This document shows positions 9,170 to 16,521 of a DNA stretch of 16,901 bases, one piece after another (position 1 is the stretch's first letter; each line of letters begins with the position of its first letter). Origin of the DNA: Paracoccaceae bacterium (GTDB lineage: Bacteria > Pseudomonadota > Alphaproteobacteria > Rhodobacterales > Rhodobacteraceae); the NCBI GenBank assembly GCA_020852535.1, contig JADZAO010000060.1, forward strand, positions 1 through 16,901, given 5' to 3'. The notes beneath the pieces were generated by a model. The model was not told where the DNA came from, ran no database searches, and worked only from the letters and a program-made list of their open reading frames with translations. The translations under genes and the position numbers were made by a program.

Positions 9170-11353
9170 ATGATAGAACCGTTCCCCCTTGTTCAGGATG
9201 TCGTCCTGATCGGCGGCGGACATACCCATACGTTGGTGTTGAGAACATTCGGGATGGACCCATTGCCAGGCGTGCGACTGACGGTCATAAATCCCGATCC
9301 AGCAGCCCCCTATACCGGCATGCTTCCGGGCCATATAGCAGGCCATTACACCCAAGACGACCTGATGATTGACCTCGTCCGCCTTGCCCGCTTCGCAGGC
9401 GCGCGCATTATTTTCGACCGCGCTACAGGAATCGACCGTCAAGCGCGGCGTATCCATCTCGCAGAGCGCCCGCCTCTTAGCTATAATCTTTGCTCCATCG
9501 ACATAGGCATTGGCTCTGGCCTACCCGAAGTTACGGGCTTTGCCAAATATGGCGTAGCCGCCAAACCGCTCGGTACCTATGTCGATCGGTGGAAGACCTT
9601 CATCGACCGCGCCCTGCCCGCCCCCATCATTGTCATCCTCGGCGCAGGTATGGGCGGAGTAGAGCTTGCACTCGCATCGGCGCATCGCCTACGGGCAACA
9701 GGGTCAGACCCACAGATCACGCTAATTGATCGGGCCAAAACGGTACTTCCCGCGCTAGGACCCAGCGCCCGCAACACAATCTTGCGTGAACTCAAACAAG
9801 CAGGCATCACACTGATGCTCGGGACAGCCGCCATCGCCATCACAGAAAACGCCGTCCAACTCGACAACGGCACAACCCTGCCCTCAGATTTTACGCTTTC
9901 CGTCGCCAGTGCCAGCCCACAAAACTGGCTTTCCACAACCGGAATTTCACTGCATCAGGGCTTTGTCACGGTCTCACCCACGCTGCAATCCTCCGACCCT
10001 ACGATCTTTGCCGCAGGCGATTGCGCCCACCTGTCTTTCGCACCACAACCAAAAGCAGGCGTCTACGCCGTCCGCGCAGCACCTGTCCTAAACCACAACC
10101 TCCGCGCCGCGCTAACTGGTCAGCCATTACAATCCTTCCACCCGCAGCGGGACTACCTCAAGCTCATTTCACTCGGGGGCAAAAACGCACTTGCCGACAA
10201 GTTCAATCTTAGCGCAAACGGTGCATGGCTCTGGCGACTAAAAGACCAAATTGACCGCAAGTTCATGGCGAAGTTTGCAGATTACCCCACCATGCCGCGC
10301 CTACTTCCAATCAACCCCGTCACAGGTCTAGCCGAAGCAATAGGCGCAAAACCACTCTGCGGCGGCTGCGGAGCCAAGGTCGGGGCAAGCGCCCTCTCCA
10401 ACGCTCTCTCCCACCTACCCGCCCCAGCCCATACCGATGTAATCTCTGGCCCCGGCGATGATGCGGCCATTCTGGCCTACGGTACGCAAAAGCAAGTCAT
10501 CACCACCGATCACCTCCGCACCACTTGCAACGACCCACGCCTAATGGCCCGCATCACCGCAATCCATGCGATGGGCGACATCTGGGCGATGGGTGCCACC
10601 CCACAGGCAGCCCTCGCCCAGATCACTCTGCCCCGCATGAGTGCCACCATGCAAACCGAAACACTAACCGAGATTTTGGAAGAAGCCGCAGCCGTATTCC
10701 GCTCAGCAGGAACCGATATCATCGGGGGCCATACTTCCATCGGCGCAGAACTAACCATAGGTTTCACCCTCACCGGCATTACAAACACCCCGATCACCAA
10801 GGCAGGAGCAAAACCCGGCGATGCGCTAATCCTAACCAAAGCCATCGGGACCGGCACTATCCTCGCGGCAGAAATGGCCCTCGCCCACATACCAGGCCTA
10901 ATCCTCGGACAAGCAGTGCAAGCCGCCTATGCCAGCATGTCCCGGCCTCTCGGCCCAGCAGCCGCAATTCTCGCACCTTACGCAAATGCTATGACCGATG
11001 TCACCGGCTTCGGCCTTGCCGGCCACCTTCTGGAAATACTCGAAGCCTCAGGCACCGCCGCAACGATCACTCTTGCAGCCATCCCCCTACTCGCAGGTGC
11101 TAAAGACCTTGCTGCCGAAGGCTATGAAAGCTCGCTCGCCCCAGAAATCCGCGCCGCCACCAACTATCGCATCACCGCACCCGAAGCGCCCGAAACAGCC
11201 CTGCTCTATGACCCGCAAACCGCAGGCCCCCTACTCGCCACAGTCCCTGCCAACATGGCCACAAGCCTCCTCGCCACCCTCCACGCAAATGGCGAATCCG
11301 CAGCCCTCATCGGCCATATTACCAAAGGCGACCCATACCTCACGATTCTCTGA
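9170..11353 (+). CDS. selD: selenide, water dikinase SelD fused to an N-terminal FAD/NAD(P) oxidoreductase domain
   Basis: The C-terminal half is selenophosphate synthetase (selenide + ATP to selenophosphate, AMP and phosphate). The first 390 residues or so are an NADH-dehydrogenase-like flavoprotein whose role in the fusion is unknown, possibly selenium reduction (inference). Counting from ATG 9170 (727 residues), the FAD motif LIGGGHTH is at 13-20, the NAD(P) motif LGAGMGG at about 157-163 and FAAGDCAHL near 280-288. The SelD part begins with LCGGCGAKV: Cys400 and Lys403 match the catalytic E. coli Cys17/Lys20, so the active site uses cysteine and not selenocysteine. GPGDDAA (Asp430-431), GGHTSIGAELTIG, GFGLAGHLLE and YDPQTAGPLL follow. 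The frame opens with TTG at 9146, but family N-termini fit ATG 9170; neither start has a strong ribosome binding site. It is convergent with selU. Confidence 0.95.
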   Translation: MIEPFPLVQDVVLIGGGHTHTLVLRTFGMDPLPGVRLTVINPDPAAPYTGMLPGHIAGHYTQDDLMIDLVRLARFAGARIIFDRATGIDRQARRIHLAERPPLSYNLCSIDIGIGSGLPEVTGFAKYGVAAKPLGTYVDRWKTFIDRALPAPIIVILGAGMGGVELALASAHRLRATGSDPQITLIDRAKTVLPALGPSARNTILRELKQAGITLMLGTAAIAITENAVQLDNGTTLPSDFTLSVASASPQNWLSTTGISLHQGFVTVSPTLQSSDPTIFAAGDCAHLSFAPQPKAGVYAVRAAPVLNHNLRAALTGQPLQSFHPQRDYLKLISLGGKNALADKFNLSANGAWLWRLKDQIDRKFMAKFADYPTMPRLLPINPVTGLAEAIGAKPLCGGCGAKVGASALSNALSHLPAPAHTDVISGPGDDAAILAYGTQKQVITTDHLRTTCNDPRLMARITAIHAMGDIWAMGATPQAALAQITLPRMSATMQTETLTEILEEAAAVFRSAGTDIIGGHTSIGAELTIGFTLTGITNTPITKAGAKPGDALILTKAIGTGTILAAEMALAHIPGLILGQAVQAAYASMSRPLGPAAAILAPYANAMTDVTGFGLAGHLLEILEASGTAATITLAAIPLLAGAKDLAAEGYESSLAPEIRAATNYRITAPEAPETALLYDPQTAGPLLATVPANMATSLLATLHANGESAALIGHITKGDPYLTIL

Positions 11354-11471
11354 GCATTTCGTAGCCACTCAAATATCCTCAGAAGATGAATTAACTCCCA
11401 CAACGCAAAAGGGAACAAAAACCCATCTACTCTCTAGCACAAGCGAGAAATAGTTTCGCGGCGACACACCG

Positions 11472-12521
11472 CTACATCATTATCATTGAACATACGGCTT
11501 CAGCCACACGATCAGCCACCGCATCCAAATCGGCCAAATCGTCCGCAGCAACCTCAATCAAAGGCACCTCCATCCGCGCCCGGTGCTTTCCATAGCGCGG
11601 ATCATAATGCTGCGACATCAATTCCTCAGCCAGTTTCACAAAACGTCCCGCCACCGCCATTGCTCGCCAATCGGCGATCACATCAGCCGAATGCGCCGCC
11701 CGTAGAGAAAAAAGCACCCTATCCAGCCGTACCGGATCAGCCACCATATCTTCATAAGCATTCACCAGATACTCCGCTCGCGCCGTCCGTGGCACCACAA
11801 TCGCTACACGCGGGGCCGCAACCATCGCCCGCCACAGTTTTGGCGGCAATCGCACTTCGCCCACCCGCGAACTTTCTGCTTCCACCACCACGGGCCGTGA
11901 AGAGTCTAACCGCGCTACCACCAACGATAACTGTGTCTCAAAAGCTTTCTGACTCGGTTGCTCACCCATATGGCCAAACAAAGAGCCGCGATGGTTTGCC
12001 AAACCCTCCAAGTCGATCACCTGTATCCCACGCGCAGGCAGGCGGTTCAGCACATCAGTCTTGGCCGATCCAGTATTCCCGTCCAAAACCACCACAGGAC
12101 ATGGAAAAGACGCGTCATAAAGCGCATTCACAACCAGATGCCGCCAGCTTTTATACCCGCCCTCAATGGTCTCAACCCGCCAGCCGATCTGCGACAGAAT
12201 AGACGCAAAAGATCCGGAACGTTGTCCCCCCCGCCAGCAATAAATCAACGGGCGCCAAGCGCCGGGCTTATCAGCCAAAGGCCCTTCCAGATGCCGCGCG
12301 GCGTTCTTAGCCACCAGCGCCGCACCAACCTTGCGTGCCACAAAGGGTGCGATCTGTTTATAGATCGTACCGACTTGCGCCCGCTCGTCATCATCCAACA
12401 CAGGTAAAGAAATCGCACCGGGCACATGATCTTCGGCCCACTCTGCAGGAGCGCGAACATCAATGATATCATCAAAACCCAGATCGAAAATCTCCAGCAA
12501 TCCGCCCAGCTTGATCGCCAT
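11472..12521 (-). CDS. selU: tRNA 2-selenouridine synthase SelU (MnmH/YbbB)
   Basis: SelU replaces sulfur in wobble 2-thiouridine of Lys, Glu and Gln tRNAs with selenium from selenophosphate, by way of a geranylated intermediate. The 349-residue product has an N-terminal rhodanese domain (IDVRAPAEWAEDH, then YCWRGGQRSG with the active-site Cys95). A P-loop domain follows, with Walker A GNTGSAKT at 148-155 and the family box LEGLANHRGSLFG at 171-183. Length and order are typical. The frame is open to 12614, but the ATG at 12521 matches family starts and has GGGG a few bases upstream. The stop is a TAG at 11472-11474. The gene faces selD with 118 bp between them; no good terminator is visible there. 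A 25-codon ORF overlaps its start (separate entry). Confidence 0.95.
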   Translation of the reverse strand: MAIKLGGLLEIFDLGFDDIIDVRAPAEWAEDHVPGAISLPVLDDDERAQVGTIYKQIAPFVARKVGAALVAKNAARHLEGPLADKPGAWRPLIYCWRGGQRSGSFASILSQIGWRVETIEGGYKSWRHLVVNALYDASFPCPVVVLDGNTGSAKTDVLNRLPARGIQVIDLEGLANHRGSLFGHMGEQPSQKAFETQLSLVVARLDSSRPVVVEAESSRVGEVRLPPKLWRAMVAAPRVAIVVPRTARAEYLVNAYEDMVADPVRLDRVLFSLRAAHSADVIADWRAMAVAGRFVKLAEELMSQHYDPRYGKHRARMEVPLIEVAADDLADLDAVADRVAEAVCSMIMM

Positions 12522-12598
12522 CAGAACCCCATTTTCAAGCGCGCGACCAATACCACCGCCAGCATTGCCTCCTCTGCATAGGCGACAAAACTCTTCAT
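12521..12598 (-). other. 25-codon upstream ORF overlapping selU start (TGATG)
   Basis: On the minus strand an ORF begins ATG AAG AGT TTT GTC (MKSFVAYAEEAML...) and ends in TGA that overlaps the selU ATG as TGATG. GGGG lies eight bases before its ATG. Such an arrangement could couple translation or act as a leader peptide, but the peptide matches nothing I know and may be chance. Confidence 0.2.
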
Positions 12599-13185
12599 AT
12601 CCGCAACCCCACACCCATAATAGCGCCTAGCCTACTCAACAGCCGCGAAAAACAACTTCATCCATGCCTATCTTTCAAAGAACACCGCATCAATATAGCC
12701 AAACAGCATCACACACCCGCATCAAGGATCAACACCTCGCGCAAAAATTTCACCCAGACGAGATTGGGTTTGTGACTAGCGGTATCGAAAAAAATTAATC
12801 ACTCCAATATTCCGCAGGTCTGCGTCAAAACACTCTTATCCACGCCACCTAACCACAAAAAAACCTTACCAGACACATCCTACAAAACCAATCCGCCTTG
12901 CTCTCTGCCCGACACCCATAACCTTAGTGCAGATATCCACGTCCCAAGACCTAATTACCGTGGCGCAATAGATAACAGTCCAAGACCTTTTTATCCTCGG
13001 CCACACCCACAAAAACCCGCTCGGCTTAACGCCAAAATCACCACAAACGAGACCATCTACATCCCCAGCAAATCTGCCAGCCAAGGCACATACCTACTCA
13101 CCCCTTGGCCCACCACCAGACTGACTGTATGTGAAAGCTTCCGAAAGCCCAACGAAAGGACGGACCGCCTCACAACGGTCAGAAC
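12599..13185. other. 587-bp intergenic region, selU to rsmC
   Basis: No convincing gene. The + strand is extremely C-rich over G (29 G against 90 C at 12841-13080 by hand count). An imperfect direct repeat starts GTCCCAAGACCT at 12941 and GTCCAAGACCT at 12978. A 72-codon minus frame (12866-13084) starts with TTG and is W/G/R-rich; I treat it as chance. A short inverted repeat ACCCA/TGGGT is at 12752-12769 and GACCG/CGGTC lies just before rsmC. Confidence 0.5.
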
Positions 13186-14172
13186 ATGCGCAGCGCCCGA
13201 CTTGACCAAGCCCTCAACAGCGGTCTCCTCTGTCTCCCGACTGAAGGGCGCATCGTCGTTCTGCGACCCCGCATCGGCGACGAACTAACCAGCCTCCCCC
13301 GCGACCGCCTTCTCGTCGCCACCGGCTTCCGCCCCGACCACGACTGGTTTGCCGCCCGCGGCTATGCCACCACGTCCCGTGCGACCGGAGACTTCGCGGC
13401 TGCTATCGTCTGCCTACCCCGAGCCAAAGAACACGCCCATGCCATGTTAGCCGAAGCAGCAAACCTCGTCACAGCAGGCGGCCCCATCGTCATCGACGGC
13501 CAAAAAACTGATAGCGTCAATGCTGTGCTAAAAGAGCTGCGTTCACGTGTCGCCCTATCCGAAAGTCTATCGAAAGCTCACGGTAAACTCGCTACCTTTC
13601 CCGCCGGACCCAAACTCGCGGTATGGGCCGCGAAGCGCAAACAAGTAGATGACTTCATCACTCTTCCGGGCGTCTTTTCCGCCGATGGTGCCGACACTGG
13701 CTCGGTCCTACTTGCCAAAGCCCTATCCACCGATTTCAAAGGCCGTGTCGGTGATCTCGGGTCAGGCTGGGGGTACCTTTCACGCAAAATACTATCTTTT
13801 AGGGATGTCAAGGAATGCCATCTAGTCGAGGCAGAAGCCGATGCACTCGACTGCGCCCGCCTAAACATCCTAGACAATCGCGCCCAGTTCCACTGGGCCG
13901 ACGCAACCACATGGAAATCCCCACACGCACTGGACCATATCGTGATGAACCCGCCTTTTCACACCAAACGCGAAGCCAACCCCGCACTCGGCGCAAACTT
14001 CATCACTGCAGCGGCACGGAACCTAAACCCACAAGGGGTGCTTTGGCTGGTCATGAACCGTCACCTACCATATGATCGCAGCCTGACTGCAATGTTCCGC
14101 GATATAGCCGAAATAGGCGGAAACAGTTCTTACCGGCTCATCCGCGCCGCCGTGCCACTCCACGCACGCTAA
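13186..14172 (+). CDS. rsmC: RsmC-type class I SAM-dependent methyltransferase (16S rRNA m2G1207)
   Basis: The 328-residue product has the two-part layout of RsmC: an N-terminal degenerate methyltransferase-like domain (about 1-150) and a catalytic C-terminal domain. The catalytic half shows the family entry LPGVFSADGADTGS at 160-173, the SAM-binding motif I DLGSGWGYLS at 190-199, an acidic motif II (HLVEAEADAL), and the N2-guanine/adenine signature NPPFHT at 255-260. E. coli RsmC makes m2G1207 in 16S rRNA; that exact target is inferred here, and a related RlmG-like 23S activity is the main alternative. The ATG at 13186 is the first in frame and has no good Shine-Dalgarno; GAAAGGA lies about 25 bases upstream. 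The stop TAA overlaps the end of a broken gene on the other strand. Confidence 0.87.
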   Translation: MRSARLDQALNSGLLCLPTEGRIVVLRPRIGDELTSLPRDRLLVATGFRPDHDWFAARGYATTSRATGDFAAAIVCLPRAKEHAHAMLAEAANLVTAGGPIVIDGQKTDSVNAVLKELRSRVALSESLSKAHGKLATFPAGPKLAVWAAKRKQVDDFITLPGVFSADGADTGSVLLAKALSTDFKGRVGDLGSGWGYLSRKILSFRDVKECHLVEAEADALDCARLNILDNRAQFHWADATTWKSPHALDHIVMNPPFHTKREANPALGANFITAAARNLNPQGVLWLVMNRHLPYDRSLTAMFRDIAEIGGNSSYRLIRAAVPLHAR

Positions 14173-14375
14173 GCCAGCGCCCGAATATCACCAACCTCTT
14201 GCCGACTACCTTTACTGTCTTCAACCACGTCGATGTACTGATTAATGCCCACCTGCGACGAACTAACCAAAACAGTTTATTTCATTGCCTCCGACACATC
14301 CTTCTGCATAATCAGATAGGTGCTAATGCTCAACGGCGACACAGTCTGATAGACGCTGCCGCTCCAGCCCATCAT
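14169..14375 (-). pseudogene. small unknown gene interrupted by an in-frame TAA
   Basis: On the minus strand ATG ATG at 14375-14370 is preceded by AAGG at 14386-14383, a good ribosome-binding distance. The frame reads MMGWSGSVYQTVSP and on for 32 codons, meets a single TAA at codon 33 after EAMK, then continues for 34 codons (TVLVSSSQVG, later QYIDVVEDSKGSRQEVGDI and a final RALA) to a TAG. The restored protein would be 67 residues, of balanced protein-like composition, with no signal peptide or membrane segment. The end overlaps the rsmC stop by a few bases in convergent orientation, as tightly packed real genes often do. A CAA (Gln) to TAA change would explain the break. I do not recognise the family. 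Confidence 0.5.
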
Positions 14376-14460
14376 CACTGCGCCTTATATCATCCCCGCG
14401 CAAACAAGGATCTTCAGTCAACGCGTCTAACAGGATTATCCAGCAAAAAAGTAAATAAAG

Positions 14461-14506
14461 ATATCCGCCTACGCAGGGATAGCACTATCCTCAGCTTTCA
14501 GGATAT
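14461..14506. repeat. nested inverted repeats after the lipoprotein gene
   Basis: GGATAG (14477-14482) and CTATCC (14485-14490) form a tight hairpin directly after the lipoprotein stop. An outer pair ATATCC (14461-14466) and GGATAT (14501-14506) flanks it. On the minus strand T-rich DNA follows further on (about 14456-14440), so a weak terminator is possible but the T-run is not adjacent. Confidence 0.3.
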
Positions 14507-14880
14507 TGCGCCTTGCAAAGGGCAATCACACTCTGCGCCTCAAGCGCCAACTGGTCGCGCTTGATAAACAAGCTTTCCAATTTGTCCCGCTCGGCATTCA
14601 AATCAATGGCCTGCGGATGCGTACGCGTCTCAATTCTTTCGTCCAAACAGGGCCACGTGGTCACAGCTAGTGCCGAGTCACTGAAAGGCACCAAACATTC
14701 TTTCCAAGCCGGAACCGTCACACTGTATTGCTCAATTGCATAGCCACGGTTTAAGTTACCCTGCACCTCGATGATTAGCTTCTCGACAGTCCGCAAATCG
14801 CGAGTATTGCGATTGATGCATTGCTCTTGCGGCGCACCGCAAGCCGCAAGCAGCGACAAGAAAAAGATCCAACAGCGCAT
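14491..14880 (-). CDS. small predicted lipoprotein, function unknown
   Basis: The 129-residue product starts with a short lipoprotein signal, MRCWIFFLSLLAAC, with lipobox L-A-A-C and the lipidated cysteine at 14. The mature part is soluble-looking, with several cysteines (CINRNTRDL, WKECLVPF, TWPCLDERI and ALCKAQY near the end) and a helical, charged stretch ERDKLESLFIKRDQLALEAQ at about 94-113. It should sit on the periplasmic side of a membrane; I cannot assign a function. The ATG at 14880 has AGGA eight or so bases upstream. The gene is divergent from hemF across 127 bp, so the two may share a control region. Length and composition look intact. Confidence 0.82.
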   Translation of the reverse strand: MRCWIFFLSLLAACGAPQEQCINRNTRDLRTVEKLIIEVQGNLNRGYAIEQYSVTVPAWKECLVPFSDSALAVTTWPCLDERIETRTHPQAIDLNAERDKLESLFIKRDQLALEAQSVIALCKAQYPES

Positions 14881-15007
14881 AACTAAATCCTGATGGCAAA
14901 GATCTACAAAACCATTCTAGGCTCTAACTCCAGTGTTGCCAAATACCATATTGGCGGAACTTATTCCATTTGCTAGGCGTAGCGCTATCAGCCGAAGGAG
15001 ACAGTGC

Positions 15008-15868
15008 ATGACCGATCCGTTCGACACCCGCAAAGCCGAAGCCGCTAACTGGTTCCGGTCCCTGCGCGACCGGATCATCACCTCGTTCGAAGAACTCGAA
15101 AACCGTTACGGTACCGGCACCCCCGGACGTTTCGACGTAATCCCCACCACACGCACCGATGGTGGTAGCGGACTGATGAGCATAATACGTGGCGGGCGCG
15201 TCTTCGAAAAAGTCGGTGTCAACGTATCCGAAGTGCATGGAACCCTTAGCGAACGAGCGCAAAAGGCGATGGCAAACCATGCCATTCCAGGCATAGACCG
15301 CGACCCGCGCTTCTGGGCATCAGGCATCAGCCTAGTCGCCCATATGGTCAACCCACATTGCCCTGCAGTGCACATGAACACCCGCATGTTCTGGACGCCC
15401 CATGTTTGGTGGTTCGGGGGTGGTGCCGATCTGAACCCTTGCCTCGAATATGCCGAAGACACTGCCCATTTTCACAACCAGATGCAGAAAGCCTGCGCAG
15501 CGCATAACGCCTCATACTTTCCCAAATTCAAAGCATGGGCGGACGAATATTTTTTCGTCCCTCACCGTGGCCGCTCCCGTGGCGTGGGCGGCATCTTCTA
15601 CGACGATCTAAATACAGGAAACTGGGAGGCCGACTTTGCCTTTACTCGCGATGTCGGCACCCACTTCCTTCCCGCTTTCGTCCCACTCACCGAACGCCGC
15701 GTAAACACCCCCTGGACCGAGGCCGACCGTGAGGCGCAGCTCATCCACCGTGGCCTCTATGCCGAATACAACCTCGTCTACGACCGTGGCACGAAATTCG
15801 GTTTAGAAACCAACCATGACGCCAATGCCGTACTGATGAGCCTACCACCCATCGCAAAATGGACATAA
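15008..15868 (+). CDS. hemF: oxygen-dependent coproporphyrinogen III oxidase HemF
   Basis: HemF converts coproporphyrinogen III to protoporphyrinogen IX by two O2-dependent oxidative decarboxylations in the cytoplasm. The 286-residue product carries the whole family pattern: AVHMNTRMFW at about 120-129, WWFGGGADLNPCLEY at 134-148, the helix with HNQMQKACAAHNASYFPKFK, RGVGGIFYDDLN at 191-202, EYNLVYDRGTKFGLET at 253-268 and the end LMSLPPIAKW. Length is normal for an alphaproteobacterial HemF. The frame is open to 14933, but the ATG at 15008 has GAAGGAG at 14994-15000, a strong ribosome binding site, and matches family N-termini. A weak dyad GCCAA/TTGGC (14938-14955) lies in the divergent region with the lipoprotein gene. 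No FNR-type box (TTGAT-N4-ATCAA) was seen. Confidence 0.96.
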   Translation: MTDPFDTRKAEAANWFRSLRDRIITSFEELENRYGTGTPGRFDVIPTTRTDGGSGLMSIIRGGRVFEKVGVNVSEVHGTLSERAQKAMANHAIPGIDRDPRFWASGISLVAHMVNPHCPAVHMNTRMFWTPHVWWFGGGADLNPCLEYAEDTAHFHNQMQKACAAHNASYFPKFKAWADEYFFVPHRGRSRGVGGIFYDDLNTGNWEADFAFTRDVGTHFLPAFVPLTERRVNTPWTEADREAQLIHRGLYAEYNLVYDRGTKFGLETNHDANAVLMSLPPIAKWT

Positions 15869-15915
15869 ACAGTCCCGCAAATTAAGGTAAAATAGCCGTC
15901 ACAGGCTAAACCAAA

Positions 15916-16275
15916 ATGGCCGATATCAAAATTAAAGCACGAGCCTTCTGGACAGACATCGAAAACGGCACCACCGCTGTGGGCTTTGCAGCAAGCGAAA
16001 ACCCCGATGATGGTTATGTCCTATTTGAAGGCATGCCAGGCGCGACGATCAAGACTATCTATGTTGAAATTTCGGACGAAATCTTCGGTGCCGATAATGC
16101 CATAGAAACCGTTGTTTTTAGCGATGCGGGGTTTACCCTAACCCTTACCCCTCGAGCAGCCAGAAGATTCGGGATGGTGCGCGAAGTCGAGGTGCATGTG
16201 GCCGCGAATGACACCGATGGCCAATCAACAATCGCCGCACTAAAAATCTTACTCGGCCGACATAATGGTTTCTGA
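15916..16275 (+). CDS. hypothetical protein, possible Imm10-like (immunity protein 10) fold
   Basis: This is a 119-residue acidic, soluble protein without signal peptide or membrane segment. Its pattern recalls the Imm10 family (immunity proteins of polymorphic toxin systems): an N-terminal strand, a DDGYVLFEG segment at 31-39, IYVEISDEIFG near 48-58, a strand pair TVVFSDAGFTLTLTPRAARRFG at 65-86 (written as adjoining parts TVVFSDAG and FTLTLTPRAARRFG), then EVEVHVAAND. The assignment is from memory of the family and is moderate. No toxin gene is next to it, so if the call is right it is an orphan immunity protein. It follows hemF by 47 bp in the same direction and may be co-transcribed. The ribosome binding site is weak, and a short hairpin TAGCC/GGCTA lies just before the ATG. 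Confidence 0.7.
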   Translation: MADIKIKARAFWTDIENGTTAVGFAASENPDDGYVLFEGMPGATIKTIYVEISDEIFGADNAIETVVFSDAGFTLTLTPRAARRFGMVREVEVHVAANDTDGQSTIAALKILLGRHNGF

Positions 16276-16285
16276 CGCAGAAACC
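16267..16285 (+). terminator. stem-loop over the stop codon of the Imm10-like gene
   Basis: GGTTTCT and AGAAACC form a perfect 7-bp stem with a five-base loop GACGC; the TGA stop codon sits at the stem-loop junction. No T-run follows on either side, so it is not a standard intrinsic terminator, though it could stop transcription weakly or protect the 3' end. Confidence 0.3.
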
Positions 16286-16521
16286 GCACCAAAGGTAACA
16301 CAAGCAACCTTAACACAAAGGGCACGCCTCCCCCCGCCATCAACCGAATTCGGTTCGCGCAACAGCACAACGCCCAATCGAAACATCGCCGTCTCAAGCA
16401 TAAAACGGTCACACTAGTAACAAAAGTTCCAGCACAGTAACTGCCCACCAGAGCATCGAGACTAAAACTATAAACGGCACAGAAAAATCATCTACCCCCA
16501 TTTCAGCAACAGTCCTCAATG

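Noticed and set aside
9071..9457. 128-codon minus-strand frame over the selD start
   Set aside because: Mostly antisense to the conserved FAD domain of selD; treated as a shadow.
11354..11471. Bulged stem-loop between selD and selU as a shared terminator
   Set aside because: The stem near 11445-11460 is short and bulged and has no T-run on either strand.
12866..13084. 72-codon minus-strand frame between selU and rsmC
   Set aside because: TTG start, W/G/R-rich from the strand bias, no ribosome binding site or family match.
14199..14564. 121-codon plus-strand frame after rsmC
   Set aside because: It lies antisense to the better-supported broken gene and the lipoprotein gene, and its H/R/T/N-rich composition is what A/C-rich DNA gives by chance.
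16342..16355. 14-bp palindrome AACCGAATTCGGTT
   Set aside because: One such palindrome is expected by chance in a window of this size, and it is not placed at a start codon or followed by a T-run.
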